The translations under genes and the position numbers were made by a program. From contig WPIO01000232.1 in the NCBI GenBank assembly GCA_009760855.2, forward strand, positions 124,001 through 188,000: 64,000 nt of DNA, written 5' to 3'. Under the pieces are notes generated by a model. It had not been told where the DNA came from and ran no database searches. It saw only the letters and a list, made by a program, of their open reading frames with translations. Below are positions 43,911-55,754 of the stretch, piece after piece. Positions within the stretch are counted from its first letter, which is position 1; each line of letters opens with the position of its first letter. Origin of the DNA: Cristatella mucedo. Its lineage: Eukaryota; Bryozoa; Phylactolaemata; Cristatellidae.

Positions 43911-45439
43911 GTGCACATTCGTTACTCCATAAAGCCCTCCACGACTAAAGCAATTGTGGTATCACAACCTGTGATCTTCCTTAACAGGTTTTCCGAGGTT
44001 TCTGCATGCGATGTGGCCACCTTAATAAGATCTAGCAAAAAGAGCTCGTCTCCTGAAGACCCTATACCTTCATCTCTGTGGTCTTCACTGGCAGACCAAC
44101 TTAGCCCTGCCATAACCGAGATTTTTAATGCTTCTTTGGGAAAAGAGGTCGTCCCCAAGTCCTCAAATCGGCAATCATTAGACCCATACGTAAAAAGCCT
44201 GGATTAGATACAGAGTTCCTTGCAAACTATCGCCCAGTTTCCCAACTTCCTTTCTTGTGAAAGATTCTTGAAAAAATTGTTGCTAAGCAACTGGTTAAAC
44301 AAATTGAAAATAATGGAATGTCAGAAACATTTCAATCAGGGTTCAAGAGGCAGCACTCCACTGAAACTGCTCACATCCGTGTTAACAATGACATTATACG
44401 TGGCAATGACGACGGGAATGTCACTGCCCTAGCTCTGCTAGAACTGTCTGCTGCCTTCAACAACATTGATCACGAGGTTCTACTTAAACGATTGAGGACA
44501 ACGATCGGTCTGGCAGACGAAGCACTGGCGTGGTTTAAATCGTACTTATCTGATCAAGTTCAATCCGTGTCGTGTGGGGGTCAGGTCTCACAAACGAGAA
44601 GGGTCACGTGTGGAGTCCCTCAAGGGTCCATACTCGGCCCCTTGCTGTTCTCAATTTATACACAACTTCTGGGAAAAGTGATTAAGACCCATGGAATAGG
44701 ATATCACTTCTATGCTGATTATATTCAGTTGTATTTGCCATTCAAACCGTCGGAATCTGCTGCAGCAACTAACAAACTGAATGCTTGCCTTGCCGATATT
44801 CGATCCTGGATGTCGGAAAACTTTCTGAAACTAAATTATGATAAAACCAAACTGCTGCTCATAGGACACCCTAAGCGTGTGGCTGGATTAAAAGGCTTTG
44901 CTCTTCTAATAGGTGATGCTGTTGTGCGACCATCACCACGTGCTCGAAATGTAGGTGTCATTTTTGACAGCTACCTACATTTACAAAGTTTCATTCAGAA
45001 TATAGCTTCTACAGCTTGCCATCACGTCCGATCCTTATCCAAGATTAGGAGCTGTCTCCCACAGTGGCTTGCAAAAAATTTGACTAGCTCGTTAGCTCTG
45101 TCTCGGCTTGATTATTGCAATTCCCTTTTGGCTGGGCTACCGAAGAAAGCATTTAGGCCACTGCAGCTGACTATGAATATGGCTGCAAGGCTAGTCTTCA
45201 AGTCCCAGAGGTTTGAGCACGTGTCTCCTTTGCTAAAAGAGCTAGAATGGATGCCGGTTGAGCAGCGGATACAGAGCCATGTTCTTACGCTGACCCACAA
45301 GGCCCACCACGGCTTGGCTCCTTCGTACCTAACTGAAATGCTGCACCAGTTCAGCCTCCGCGTGCCCTCAGGTCCTGCGTGGACAATAATTAGCTGTGTC
45401 ACTCCTCAGCTTAAAGACCGTGGGTGGCAGAAGCTTTAG
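43911..45439 (+). pseudogene. LINE-A reverse transcriptase and C-terminal part
   Basis: 43,911-44,207 encodes the RT N-terminal segment (SSPEDPIPSSLW, ITEIFNASLGKEVVP). 44,318-45,439 encodes the palm and fingers: FQSGFKRQHSTETAH, LLELSAAFNNIDHEVLLKRL, TCGVPQGSILGPLLFSIY and YHFYADYIQLYLPF, then the post-RT region (ARLVFKSQRFEHVSPLL). GVPQGS is intact. Motif A has Glu for the first catalytic Asp, and YADY replaces F/YADD, so catalysis is lost. The segments are in different frames. 45,396-45,653 continues the C-terminus in a third frame (FSSAGPGLWNSLSQF). Confidence 0.9.
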
Positions 45440-45765
45440 CTCTGCAGGTCCCGGACTGTGGAACTCGCTTTCACAATTCTTACGCAACGATAACTACTCT
45501 CCTATTGCCGACTGTTGCTCATCCTTTTCAGCTGTCCTGAGCTGCTACTTCCATGCCACTCACTACCTCAACTGCTCTCCTGACTCTGCTGTGCTTCCCA
45601 CTTTCTCTTTGTTGCGTGAGACGAAGTGTGTTGGCTACCGAATGCGTGCCTGAAAGCCGCTTAGGCTGTGACTGAGCTATACAAAACTCTCCTGCTTGAC
45701 ACCCACATAGTCTTTATGGCTTTGTGGAGTTACTGACGGAGATACATTACATTACATTACTGCCG

Positions 45766-46599
45766 ATGGACGGCCAGCCTGCGGGGTGGGAGGCCTCGCC
45801 AGCCCTTGACCTCAGCAAGCTGCTGTCCACAGCCAGTCCGCCCAGCCAATCAATCAAACCGGCCGAGTTCCGAACACAGAGGCCGACCGGCAAATCTGGC
45901 TATCGGCGAAGCCAGCCTCGGCCGCCAGCTCGGCGAGGCTGGCTTCGAACGATAAGCCGCAGGTAAGGAGGATCGTGCCGACGCAGCTTAAGGCAGCCGA
46001 GCCCGGATCGGCCTGCGAGGTTGCCATGGAGAAGCGATAAGCCGCAGTTGCACTTGTCTGTGCCGCTGGGAGGGCGGGCGCCGCCTCCTCGAGCACTCCT
46101 TTCGCTGACTGCCTGCGTACGAGTTTCGAGATCACTCAACGCCGAGCGCCGATTGAGACCGAGCCGAAGGTGTGAGGAGGGCGTTCGCGTGCCTCCTGGC
46201 AAGTGAATCGCGGACGAACACCTGTGCTTACTGAGCGTGCAGGAGCCGCACTGGTAGCGGGCTCGTCGCACCGGAAATGCCGCCAGCCGTGACGTAGAGG
46301 ACGGTATGAAGCTACGGCGATGGCAACTAAAAAGGCGCCTGAAAATCCTCGCCGGTAATTAATTGCCAGAGTTGATGGAAGTGGCACAGCCGGACGTCGA
46401 CGACGCCGAACGTGGTTGGTGGCTAGTAGGTTTCCTCAACCGGCCAGACCGAAGACAGGCATTACTTAAATAAAAACGAGGGCAGCAAAACGTTGGCGTA
46501 CTACATCGGCCACGTCATGAGCACCGAGATAGTATTTGCGGTTCCTGAATTACAATGACCATCTACGGGTCATGTCCTAGCCTGTGGTTGGCGTCATAA
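45766..46599. other. No gene recognised; 14-bp hairpin
   Basis: GC-rich DNA with short frames. 45,907-45,920 and 45,934-45,947 form a perfect 14-bp inverted repeat (CGAAGCCAGCCTCG) with a 13-nt loop. GCGATAAGCCGCAG-like sequence occurs twice (about 45,950 and 46,034). Confidence 0.45.
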
Positions 46600-46740
46600 A
46601 TTATGATGATGATAATAATAATAATAATACACTCGATAAAGCTCCCTCAGGGAACTCAATATCTTTCTAAGCACTTAACATATGCTGCAAAGGAAGCACG
46701 GTCGAATAGTTAGCGGTAGCATGCTCAATTGCAGCCTGCT
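46600..46740 (-). mobile_element. LINE-B 3' tail, minus
   Basis: (ATA)n then CACTCGATAAAGCTCCCTCA, GGGAACTCAATATCTTTCTA and GCTGCAAAGGAAGCACGG. Confidence 0.8.
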
Positions 46741-47224
46741 GACGAGCTGGGAACATGCTGGATTCTGGAAAAGTTGGGGCGCGTAGTTGGAGGAGATTAC
46801 CCTTGAAGAAGGCAACACTTTACTTGAATAAAAAGAATTTTGAACATTTTAATTTGATTTTAAAATGACGCCAATACCACTGCAAATAAAAAGGAAAACA
46901 CTAAACACAAACGGGGCTAGGTCAGCCAATCTCCATCCTGGCGTCTGAGTGTCTGAGTGTCCTATTCCAAACAGATCTCTAGAGACCGAATCAGCTCTAC
47001 ATTCAGGTCTGATTAGTTTTCAGCTAGGAACCATTGCAACAATTTGGGCCTACCTAGACAGTTGACAGACCCTTCCAAGTTGGCTCATACATTTGTGACA
47101 TCCCATCTCGACTTCTGCTAATAACTATTAACTATATACACAATAAGTAATAATATATATTACTAATATAGTATTGTAATACGTTATACTAAAATATAAT
47201 TAATAAAGATAACCATATAAATCA
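46741..47224. other. AT-rich non-coding stretch with a possible LINE-B 5' part
   Basis: No gene. 46,970-47,130 (CAGATCTCTAGAGACCGAATC, GGCCTACCTAGACAGTTGAC, CATCCCATCTCGACTTCTGC) recalls the region upstream of the LINE-B C-terminus in the 52-53 kb copy, in plus orientation. 47,130-47,225 is TA-rich. Confidence 0.45.
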
Positions 47225-47612
47225 CTAATCGCAGGTCTTCCTACCCGTGCTTCCTACCTATGCAATAGGTTGCTTGTGGTTGGCGCAAAACTCATAAGCC
47301 AGGCTTATCTGCATTAATATAGAAATTGCCATGTTGCACCACTTCTCACTGACTTGCACTGGCCACCCATCTAGCAACGCATCGACTTCGCAGTTTCACT
47401 CACTTTTAGGTCCCTTCATTCTCTTGCTCCAACCTACCTGGGTCCATGTGATTCGTCCTTCATGTGCTTATGCGTGATGACACTGCAATCTGCCACTAAC
47501 CATATTTGCGTGCTGACCCTGTGCATGCTTCCTTTGCAGTACATTTTAAGTGCCTAGAAAGAGATTAGGTTCTCTGAAAGAGGTATACACATTTATTATT
47601 ATTATTATTACC
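47225..47612 (+). mobile_element. LINE-B fragment, array unit 1
   Basis: GTTGGCGCAAAACTCATAAGC, TGCACCACTTCTCACTGACTTG and AAGTGCCTAGAAAGAGATTA with an ATTTATTATTATT end. Internally deleted relative to better copies. Confidence 0.75.
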
Positions 47613-47974
47613 TATCTAAACTAACCTCCAATCAAGCCAGGCATCATATGACTCTCTTGTGACTCAAGTCATTCAGATGAGCCTCGAGCCAACCCCAAAT
47701 CCTTTGAAGACGATGCCCTTAGCTTGGACGCTTCCAAGGCCAGAAGCTCACTCCTGACAAACGTCTCGACGTCCCGTGACCTGGTGACATTTAAATAGAA
47801 GCTAAAGTCGCACCTGCTCCTCGCAGCACTTGTCAGGTCCGCGGGTATATTTCCTTCGTACGATTACGCGTGCTTACTACGAGTAAGTTTCTCATTTCAC
47901 TACCGCTGTGCTTCATTTAAAGCGCATGCAGTGTCTCGGAAGAGATTTAGTTGTCTTGGTGCGCCAAAAGAGTC

Positions 47975-48007
<33 letters not shown>

Positions 48008-48008
48008 C
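47613..48008 (+). mobile_element. LINE-B fragment, array unit 2
   Basis: Starts in the coding region (CAATCAAGCCAGGCATCATA) and ends GTGTCTCGGAAGAGATTTAG and a (TTA)n tail of about 30 bp at 47,977-48,007. Divergent. Confidence 0.75.
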
Positions 48009-48059
48009 CTAGGCAGGGGTTGCAACGACACGGGCCTCGACAGACTACGACAGCGATAT

Positions 48060-48813
48060 TCGGTAAGCAGTCACATGTCCTCTTACGAGTAATTTCTACT
48101 GCACTAGTAATTTCTACTGCACTCTGCAACTCACTGCTTACTGGCCTACCAGCATGTGCGATCAGGCGATTGCAGCTGGTGCAAAACTCTGCAGCTAGGC
48201 TTGTCTGTCGTGAGCGTCGCAGTTGCCACATTACTCCACTTCTCGCCGACCTGCACTGGTTACCAGTCAAGCAACGGATTGACTTCAAGGTTTTGTCGCT
48301 CACTTTTAGGTCTCTTCATTCTATGGCTCCAGCCTATCTTTCAGAGATACTACCCCATCAGGCAAAGCATCGTACCACTCGCTTTTCGGAATCCAACAGT
48401 CTAGAAATACCTCGTACAAACCTTAAATCCTTTGGAGACCGTGCATTTAGCTCGTATGCTCCCACAGCCTGGAACTCCCTCCCGACCTGCATCAGAACAT
48501 CCCCTGACCTGACCACATTTAAAAGAAACTTAAAAACATACCTATTTAGGACAGCATTTAGTGGGTCCTTGTGATTCGTCCTCGATGTGCTTATGCGTGC
48601 TGACACTGTTCATGCTGCCACTAACCACATTTGCATGCTGACCCAGTGCATGTAACCCCTAACCATGTTATTCATTTTGTTTGTTTTTCAAGCATGATTT
48701 TACTTACTATTCTATTGCGTATCACTTTGCAGCAAATGTAAAGCGCCTAGAAAGAGATTAAGTTCTCTGAGGGCGCTTTATCAAGTGCAATATTATTATT
48801 ATTATTATTATTA
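48060..48813 (+). mobile_element. LINE-B copy with open C-terminal frame, array unit 3
   Basis: The plus frame running to 48,574 encodes ARLVCRERRSCHITPLLADL, HWLPVKQRIDFKVLSLTF and FSSYAPTAWNSLPTCI, typical of the end of CR1/L2-type ORF2. The 3' UTR ends GAGGGCGCTTTATCAAGTGC with an (ATT)n tail. It is the best preserved plus-strand LINE-B piece in the window, which points to a late insertion. Confidence 0.9.
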
Positions 48814-49809
48814 GGAGTCAAAGGACTCTCAGAATTCACAGTGCAGGCATTTTTTCTTATCGTTTGCACCGTTCGTCTCTCCAACAGCTTTGGCTTCGAA
48901 CCCATCTACAACAGTTCGCAGCGAAGGCAGCGGGTTGGACGCCGTCGCGAGACGGGCATTAATTAATAATTATAATTATAGTTATAGAGAATAAGTATAA
49001 TTATAATTATAATAATATAATATAATAATTATAATAATAGTAACAATCGCGGCGTTAATTAATTAGCTTGTCCGGGTAAGAGCGCTTCTGATAGCAGAAC
49101 GTGGGACACGAAGAAGGCTCCGTTGCTGGCACTGGCACCATAGGGACGTGTTAACCGAATGCAATTCGCCGCGAACTATTGGCACTGAGAGCAGCGTAGA
49201 GGTACGCTTTGACTTCTTGTAGACCTGCGAGACACCATTGCACAAAAGTGGCCGTGGGACAGCGAGATGTCAAGTAACTGTCGGAGGAACAGGCCTATAG
49301 GTAGGCTTTTGTCAGTGAGGGGCTAAACTGCGACATTAAGCGGGCTTGCGTGAAAAGTTTCGCCTACCGCTGCTCCTTCGTGTGCCCTATTTATCCTGAA
49401 CTATTGGCTTGGCCACAAGCCAAAAGCAGGAGCGGCGCCGTCTTCGAAATTGTCCAATTTACTGTAGCGTGAATGTTTACTGCAAGAGATGCTATTGACT
49501 CGGTTTCTTCTGCTTTCCCGCAGACTTACTCGATTTTCTCGACTTCGACTGGCCCGAACGAGGCAGTGCCACTGTTCGGCCCGGTCCCGCTTGTTCCGGC
49601 GGCCTGTGACGAACGTCGGCTGCATTGCCTGGCCGGACGGCAGCCTCTTTTCTGAGCTGCCTGTGAGTTTGACAGCGCACCCAGTAAAGCTTGATTCAAT
49701 GCGCGGCCCGTTCGCCGCCGATTGGGGCTCGGTGGAGCAGAACAATGGCTTCCATGTCCGGTAAGGCTGTTAACCAGCTGTGAGGCCGTGATTGAGGCCT
49801 TAAGGCTGT
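48814..49809. other. No gene recognised; AT-rich core
   Basis: 48,955-49,055 is almost pure A/T with TAATTATAAT motifs. 49,400-49,790 has overlapping frames on both strands without a recognised domain. Confidence 0.4.
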
Positions 49810-50185
49810 GAGACCGTGCATTTAGTTCGTATGCTCCCAAAGCCTGGAACTCCCTCCCGACCTGCGTCAGAACATCCCCTGACCTGACCACATTTAAAAG
49901 GAACTTAAAAACACACCTATTTAGGACAGCATTTAGCGGGTCCCTGTGATTCGTCCTTGATGTGCTTATGCATGCTGACACTGTGCATGCTGCCACTAAC
50001 CACATTTGCATGCCGACCCTGTGCATGTCTCCCCTAACCATGTTATTCATTTTGTTTGTTTTTCAAGCATGATTTTACTTACCGTTTAATTGCATTTCCT
50101 TTGCAGCAAATGTAAAGCGCCTAGAAAGAGATTAAGTTCTCTGAGGGCGCTTTATCAAGTACATTATTATCATTATTGTTATTAT
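49810..50185 (+). mobile_element. LINE-B 5'-truncated copy
   Basis: Starts near GTGAGACCGTGCATTTAGTTC, includes CCAAAGCCTGGAACTCCCTC, and ends GAGGGCGCTTTATCAAGTAC with ATTATTATCATTATTG. Confidence 0.9.
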
Positions 50186-52241
50186 AACCAATTGGGTGAG
50201 CCCGGAGACAGCTGAGGCCAGCTACCTCCTGCCGAGCTATCCCCTGAGCCAGAGTTGCACGATTAAAGCGATTCGTGGAAGAAAACTGGGAGCCATCTGG
50301 CTGGCGATGCGATTCATGTGAGCGAGTATCGCACTGCAGACGCTCAAGTTGAACCGCAGGTCAGGCAATACTAGGCTGTGTGCTGCAGAAACGCTGCTGC
50401 CACGCGAATGCGGATAGCCAGAGTGGTACCCAGCGACTCTACAGTCACTTAGGCGTCGAGGATCTTCACTCAATGATGGCTGCGAAGCAGCAGACTGCTC
50501 AGGCCGAAAGAAGAAAACCCACTGCCGCCCACGATGTCTAATAGCTACGCCGGCGTGTCATCGAGGTCGGCGTTGCGCTGCTGCCTGCCTGCCTCCTTCA
50601 CGCAGAGCAACTAGCCCTGTCAGAGGGAGTGTCGCGTGTGGGGTTGCTTCAACCGAGGCTCGTGTGGGTATGACACTGGCAGGCCAGCTAGGGACCTGGC
50701 CCATACCAGCGTGACGTATTCGGCTGCCACCTCCAGCTTACCGCCCCCTCGCGAAGGCCGCTGGCTTTCAGGGCAGCCTGCTTAAGGTGCATGGAAATAA
50801 GCCGAGGCAGACGCGAGCTCTGCCACGAGCTGTGCATGTCTGCATGCCGGTAGATTGGTTGCACGCGTAGCGAAAGGAGTACGCAAGAGTACATAAGAGC
50901 AGTGAGAATCTGCTGAAGCTAGCGCCTCGAAGCCAAGCCAGCAGGCTGTTATGGGGGGAGGGGGGACGTGGCTCCGATTGCAGAGCGAGACAGCAATCAA
51001 TGATGCAACTTTAATAACAACCTTAATAATAGTAAGGCGACGTCCTTAGCGTAGTCTCGGGGCATTTGATCGCCACGGAGAAGAGGGTGAAACGCACACA
51101 CAGTACCGGCCATTACATCGGTACATCTCATCAGCGATCGCGCCGGATCTCTTTTACACGGCTTAACTCGTAGATTACGATATCGTAGGTTCTTAATTAT
51201 TATAAGCCAGGAGCCGCTGATATAATCGCTAGCGATTTCTTAAATTTGGACCCATTTGTCGTGCAACAGCTCCAGTACAATCTGCTGCGAACAGTAAAAA
51301 CAAATTAATAGTGATGCAGACAAGAATATGCTAGCAGGATGAGCTGTAGGTATCTTCTATTCAGCACTAATGTATCCATTTGTATGGAATCCTAAACGAA
51401 CGAAATCTCCATGCAAGCTCAATACAACTCGCTGCTAGGCAAGCACGAACACCAAGAGTTAATGACAAGCATGGAATCATGCTTAGACAAGCCTGCAAAA
51501 GTACAAAAGAGACTTAAGGGAGCGAGAGCCAAAGCAAGAAGACACTTAGGGCTACCGGCTGTAGGGACCGTCCACAGGCAGCATGCCCAAATCATGCAGA
51601 GGTAAGCACACAATGCACTCAGGAAGAAAAGAAAAGCTCACTGGTGCGCAGGGAAAGCTGAGCTGAACAGCTCAAGCTCAGGGAGCCGTCACAGCGATTG
51701 CCCTACCGTCACAGCGATTCCCTTACGGCCGAAGCCGTGGGCTAAGTGCAGCCGGCGGCTGCTCCCTCGGACTGATGCCGATGCCGATGCAGGATGCACC
51801 GCAGCCAGCATTTCAGTTGGCCTCAATCTGCCTCGAGGTGACTGAGCAGCAGCAGCAGCAGCAGCAGCAGCCGAATCCATTGGCCAATTGCTGACCGTCC
51901 TTTGCAAGGCAATCAGGCTGTGGCTATTACCAAGAGCCAGCCATAGTGCCTCGCCCAGCTGTTACAAAAATTCTCCTCACACGGCCTGGTGTCTCGGCAA
52001 GGTGTCTATGGGGTTGCTGCAGGGCTTCGCCGAAAGCTGTCGCTTACGGCAGCCACTCTGGCTTTGGGCTGAATACAATCGCGGTGAAAAGCTGCCATTC
52101 GTGCAGGATCCGGGAGTTAAAATCAGCTTAGCTGGCTTGGGTATGCTCAGTTTGTTGTTGGTCCCTTCACCGCCGGCATCGTTGACTGGAGACATTGGTC
52201 GGTGTTCTCGGAGCAGTTCACAAGCAGCTCAGCCAAGTGTG
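50186..52241. other. No gene recognised; short (CAG)n
   Basis: Frames of 60-144 codons without domains. 51,847-51,870 is (CAG)8-9. CCGTCACAGCGATT occurs twice at 51,686-51,720. A plus frame at 51,411-51,605 is Lys/Gln-rich with no family I know. Confidence 0.4.
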
Positions 52242-53320
52242 ACTAATAATAATAATAATAATAATAATTATTATTATTATGCACTTGATAAAGCGCCCTC
52301 AGAGAACTCAATCTCTTTCTAGGCGCTTTACATTTGCTGCAAAGGGAAATGCAATTGAATGGTAAGTAAAATCATGCTTGGAAAACAAACAAAATGAATA
52401 ACATGGTTAGGGGTGACATGCACAGGGTCAGCATGCGAATGTGGTTAGTGGCAGCATGCACAGTGTCAGCACGCATAAGCACATCAAGGATGAATCACAG
52501 GGACTTGCTAAATGCTGTCCCAAATAGGTGTGTGTTTAGGTTCCTTTTAAATGTGGTCAGGTCGGGGGATGTTGTGACGCAGGTCGGAAGGGAATTCCAG
52601 GCTGTGGGAGCATACGAACTAAATGCACGGTCTTCAAAGGATTTAAGGTTTGTACGAGGTATTTCTAGACTGTTGGATTCCGAAAAGCGGGTGGTACGAT
52701 GCTTGGCCTGATGGGGTAGTATGCCTGAAAGATAGGCTGGAGCCATAGAATGAAGGGACCTAAAAGTGAGCAACAAAACCTTGAAGTCAATCCGTTGCTT
52801 GACTGGTAGCCAGTGCAGGTCGGCGAGAAGTGGAGTAATGTGGCAACTGCGACGCTCACGACAGACAAGTCTAGCTGCCGAGTTTGGCACCAGCTGCAAT
52901 CGCCTGATCACACATGCTGGTAGGCCAGTAAGCAGTGAGTTGCAGAAGTCGAGATGGGATGTCACGAATGCATGGACTAACTTGGACGTGGTATCCTTAT
53001 CTAAACAAGCCCGAATTTTAGCAATGTTATGAAGCTAAAAATAGGTGGATTTGACTGTGGAGCTGCTATGGTCGTCTAACGAGAGGTCGCTTTGGAATAT
53101 GACACATAGATTTCGAGCTGATTCAACAGGAGATATGTTGCCAGAGCCAATTTTGAGCATCAGCCTTTCCAATTTGTGAATCACACTGGGTTTGCCCATA
53201 ACTAGTAAGTTAGTTTTTATCATCGTTTAATTTTAGAAAATTTGCTACGATCCATGTGCGGGTGTCATCAATACATGCAGCTAGTGAGTTGAGAGAATTT
53301 GAGGTGCTCAAAGGCTGGGG
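52242..53320 (-). mobile_element. LINE-B longest copy, minus
   Basis: Minus strand: (ATT)n tail at 52,244-52,280, 3' UTR, then frame 52,965-52,495 (ITPLLADLHWLPVKQRIDFK, FSSYAPTAWNSLPTCV), then upstream fragments KIGSGNISPVESARNLCVIF and DDTRTWIVANFLKLNDDK. The last two are the region just after the RT motif. At least two frame changes. It ends within the RT C-terminal part near 53,320. Confidence 0.9.
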
Positions 53321-53604
53321 GGGACTGCTGAAGGCACTGCTGTGTGTCGACAGGGCCACACGATTGTCGACTGCCGGATAACACAAGACCTTGCCGTCCA
53401 GCCAACTCGCTTGCTGCATTAGTTTGCATCCGAAGAATCCGATCAGCCCAGGATTCTTTGCTTTGCCGCAGCGATATCGTATTTTTGTCCACGGCTTTGC
53501 CTGGTTACCTGACATGGTACAGTTCATGTCACTAGCCTGATGTTATCAAGCTGGTGGCCCCAACTGTCTTACTATGTGATTTAGCATGCCGGCCAAACCA
53601 TGTA
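53321..53604. other. Short non-coding gap between LINE fragments
   Basis: No recognised content. Confidence 0.3.
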
Positions 53605-54480
53605 TGAATTTGTGAATGCATATCCGTCGGTAACTTCACAAGGCAACAAAGCCTAAATGGACGTCACGATACAGAGTTCTATATATAGAGCACACAAAGC
53701 GCGTGCAGCTTCCGGTGTGCATGCAGTAGCCAGCAGACTATTTCACCTAAAGCAGCGAAGTGAAAGTGAGAAGCACAGCTGAGTAGGGAGTGCAGTGCAG
53801 TTGAGGAAGTGAGATGCATGGAAGTAGCAGCTCGGAAAGGCTGCAAAGGAAATGCTACAGTAGGAGATCAGATGTTGAAGAGCAGATGTCGGAGATCTAA
53901 CGCAATGGCGGCTCGCTGTGGAGGCTTGACTTTGAGAAAGCCGGATGGTGGTGGCTAGTTCAAGACTGTTGGTGCAGGCGCCGAGGAGCAAGTGGTACGA
54001 GAGCACATTACAAAGAGCTTCGGATGTCGTATTAATGGTCACATTGGAGATTGCATTGGCATACTGCAATACACAGTAATGAATCTCCGCCTGTGAGTCA
54101 TCAAAACCCGCAAGGACTAAGTGGATGCTAAGCAAGAAGTTTCGCTCAAGGCGACTGGAAGCTCTGGAGGCGACGAGCTCAGTGAGCACAGTGGAGAGTA
54201 GACAAGGACAAGGTCAAGTGTCAAGGACAGGCGGGCTGGTACAGTGACGAGTGTGACAAGCGACCCATGGGCCGTGGGGTTTTATCTTTAAGTTGACTAG
54301 ACGCTTGATCGAAAGCAGGCCAAGCTTGGACAGACGACAGACATGACGAGCTGCTGAGCTGTGCACTTGCTGCCGACGATTAGGGCGCAGGCAGGCCAGG
54401 AGTGTTGAATGCTGGGAATTACAGTAATCTAGACGAGATCTTCCGAACGTGTGGAATTGTTGGGGCATTCGTACTTTAGT
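53605..54480 (-). mobile_element. Old LINE-A copy, minus
   Basis: TATCCGTCGGTAACTTCACA, GCATGCAGTAGCCAGCAGAC, GTGAAAGTGAGAAGCACAGC, GCATGGAAGTAGCAGCTCGG keep LINE-A 3' order with many changes. The minus frame 54,189-53,743 includes AAFPSCYFHASHFLNCT. Its 5' part (54,214-54,468 frame, RSRLDYCNSQ) shows the conserved SRLDYCNSLL region. Confidence 0.75.
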
Positions 54481-54616
54481 CTAAGCAGACCGTCTTTTCG
54501 GTACTGTTCCTCAGCTAAAAGAACCCGATCAGGCAATATGCTCAGCAAATGGTAATCAAGAAGACAATGAGCTCATTCAATGACAGGTCGTTATGGAATA
54601 GCTCGCCCAAAAAAAA

Positions 54617-54782
54617 TCCTAGCTGCTTAAACAGCCTCTTTTTGTATAGCGACAGAAGAGCCTTTACGGCTATCACCACCGCTTGCAGTGGCGATAAAGG
54701 ATCGCCCACCACAGGAATCGAACCCACGACCTCGGGACCGAGGTCGTGAAAGCAACCGCCTTACCTAGTGTGCCATTACGGT
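54617..54782 (-). mobile_element. SINE-C copy, minus
   Basis: Complete-looking: AATCCTAGCTGCTTAAACAG, GCGACAGAAGAGCCTTTACG, GGAATCGAACCCACGACC and CGCCTTACCTAGTGTGCC. Confidence 0.9.
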
Positions 54783-54796
54783 CAGCAGAAGGATGC

Positions 54797-54945
54797 TCTG
54801 CTCTGGTTTGGCCCCTGGGGTAAGGTGCTCGCCTGTAACGACAAAGGTCATGGATTCGAGCCTTGCGACGCAAGTAAAGCGCTTGGGCGGAGACTAAGGG
54901 ACTTAAGACTTAAGGCATTATATAAATGGATTGTATATTTATGAT
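54797..54945 (+). mobile_element. SINE-E copy
   Basis: TGGTTTGGCCCCTGGGGTAA (A-box), TCATGGATTCGAGCCTTGC (B-box), AAGTAAAGCGCTTGGGCGG and CATTATATAAATGGATTG end. It is adjacent to, and on the opposite strand from, the SINE-C copy. Confidence 0.75.
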
Positions 54946-55560
54946 GGCGAAGTCGATCGTGTAAGTGATTTCTTGAAACTTGCGGGTGAGCACACAATAC
55001 TCGCCCTTTATTATTAGCTTGGTCTAATCAGTGCTACATATTAGGAAGTTAGTGGCCAAGCAAGAACGAAAGTAATCGATGGTGGCAAAGGAACTCAAAT
55101 GAGCTGAATGCTGAGAAAAGCTTAACAGGGTCGACGAATAGGTAGAGCTGAATATCTCCAGTCTAGGAATAAAAGCCGAGATTGGGCTTGTCCATAGTAT
55201 TCCCGAGAGCTAGAGTATTGAGAGCGAAACGAAGTACCATGTTACTCGTTGACATGTTACTCGTTGACTCGTTGACTGCCCTACCGAGGAGCACCAAAGG
55301 CTGAATACATTTTCAACCGTTATCCCCTTTATCGACATGATACTTCATGACTTTCCGTAGCTCTTTCGGCTATAGGCACGACGCCTCTGGGGCACTTCGT
55401 GATAATTAAGTCGACAGCCAAACTGAGCTCCGAGTGTGTGCCATCTCGTCTGGATTGCTGCAAATTAATTTATTCACTACTCATGGCTAGTGCCCTTAAT
55501 CGACTGTATCTGGTGCGATAGCTGGAAACATGTAGTTTTTCAGCACTTTAACGATTACTA
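54946..55560. other. No gene recognised
   Basis: AT-richer sequence; TGTTACTCGTTGAC is repeated in tandem near 55,240-55,270. No domain or retroposon match. Confidence 0.4.
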
Positions 55561-55733
55561 CTAGCTGATTTAACCTCCTCTTTTTGAATAGCGGCAGAAG
55601 AGCCTTAAAGGCTATCGCCACCACCTGCAGCGGCAATAAAGGATCGTCGATGGCAGGATTCGAACCCACGATCTCGGATTCACGACTTCGGAACCGAGGT
55701 CGTGAAGAGCAATCGCCTTACCTAGTGTGCCAG
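55561..55733 (-). mobile_element. SINE-C copy, minus (tandem 1)
   Basis: CTAGCTGATTTAACCTCCTC, GGATTCGAACCCACGATC and CGCCTTACCTAGTGTGCC, with an extra duplicated segment (CGGATTCACGACTTCGG) beside the B-box. Confidence 0.85.
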
Positions 55734-55754
55734 CATGATGCATCGTATTTCACT

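Larger units (their letters stand above)
42431..45765 (+). mobile_element. LINE-A, longest copy (CR1/L2 group non-LTR retrotransposon)
   Basis: About 3.3 kb with endonuclease, reverse transcriptase and C-terminal region in the order expected for ORF2 of a CR1/L2-group LINE, ending in an ACATTACATTACATTAC tail. The coding capacity is broken: frames change between about 43,440 and 44,320 and again near 45,430. Both RT catalytic motifs are altered (LELSAAFNN for the usual LDLSAAFD, YADY for the usual F/YADD), so the copy is dead. The 5' end is not defined; no ORF1 is recognised. Its C-terminal part is nearly identical to the inverted copy at 32.6-33.6 kb. Confidence 0.92.

Noticed and set aside
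47130-49055. Replication origin or scaffold attachment regions in the AT-rich patches
   Set aside because: Base composition alone; no motif set or experimental support.
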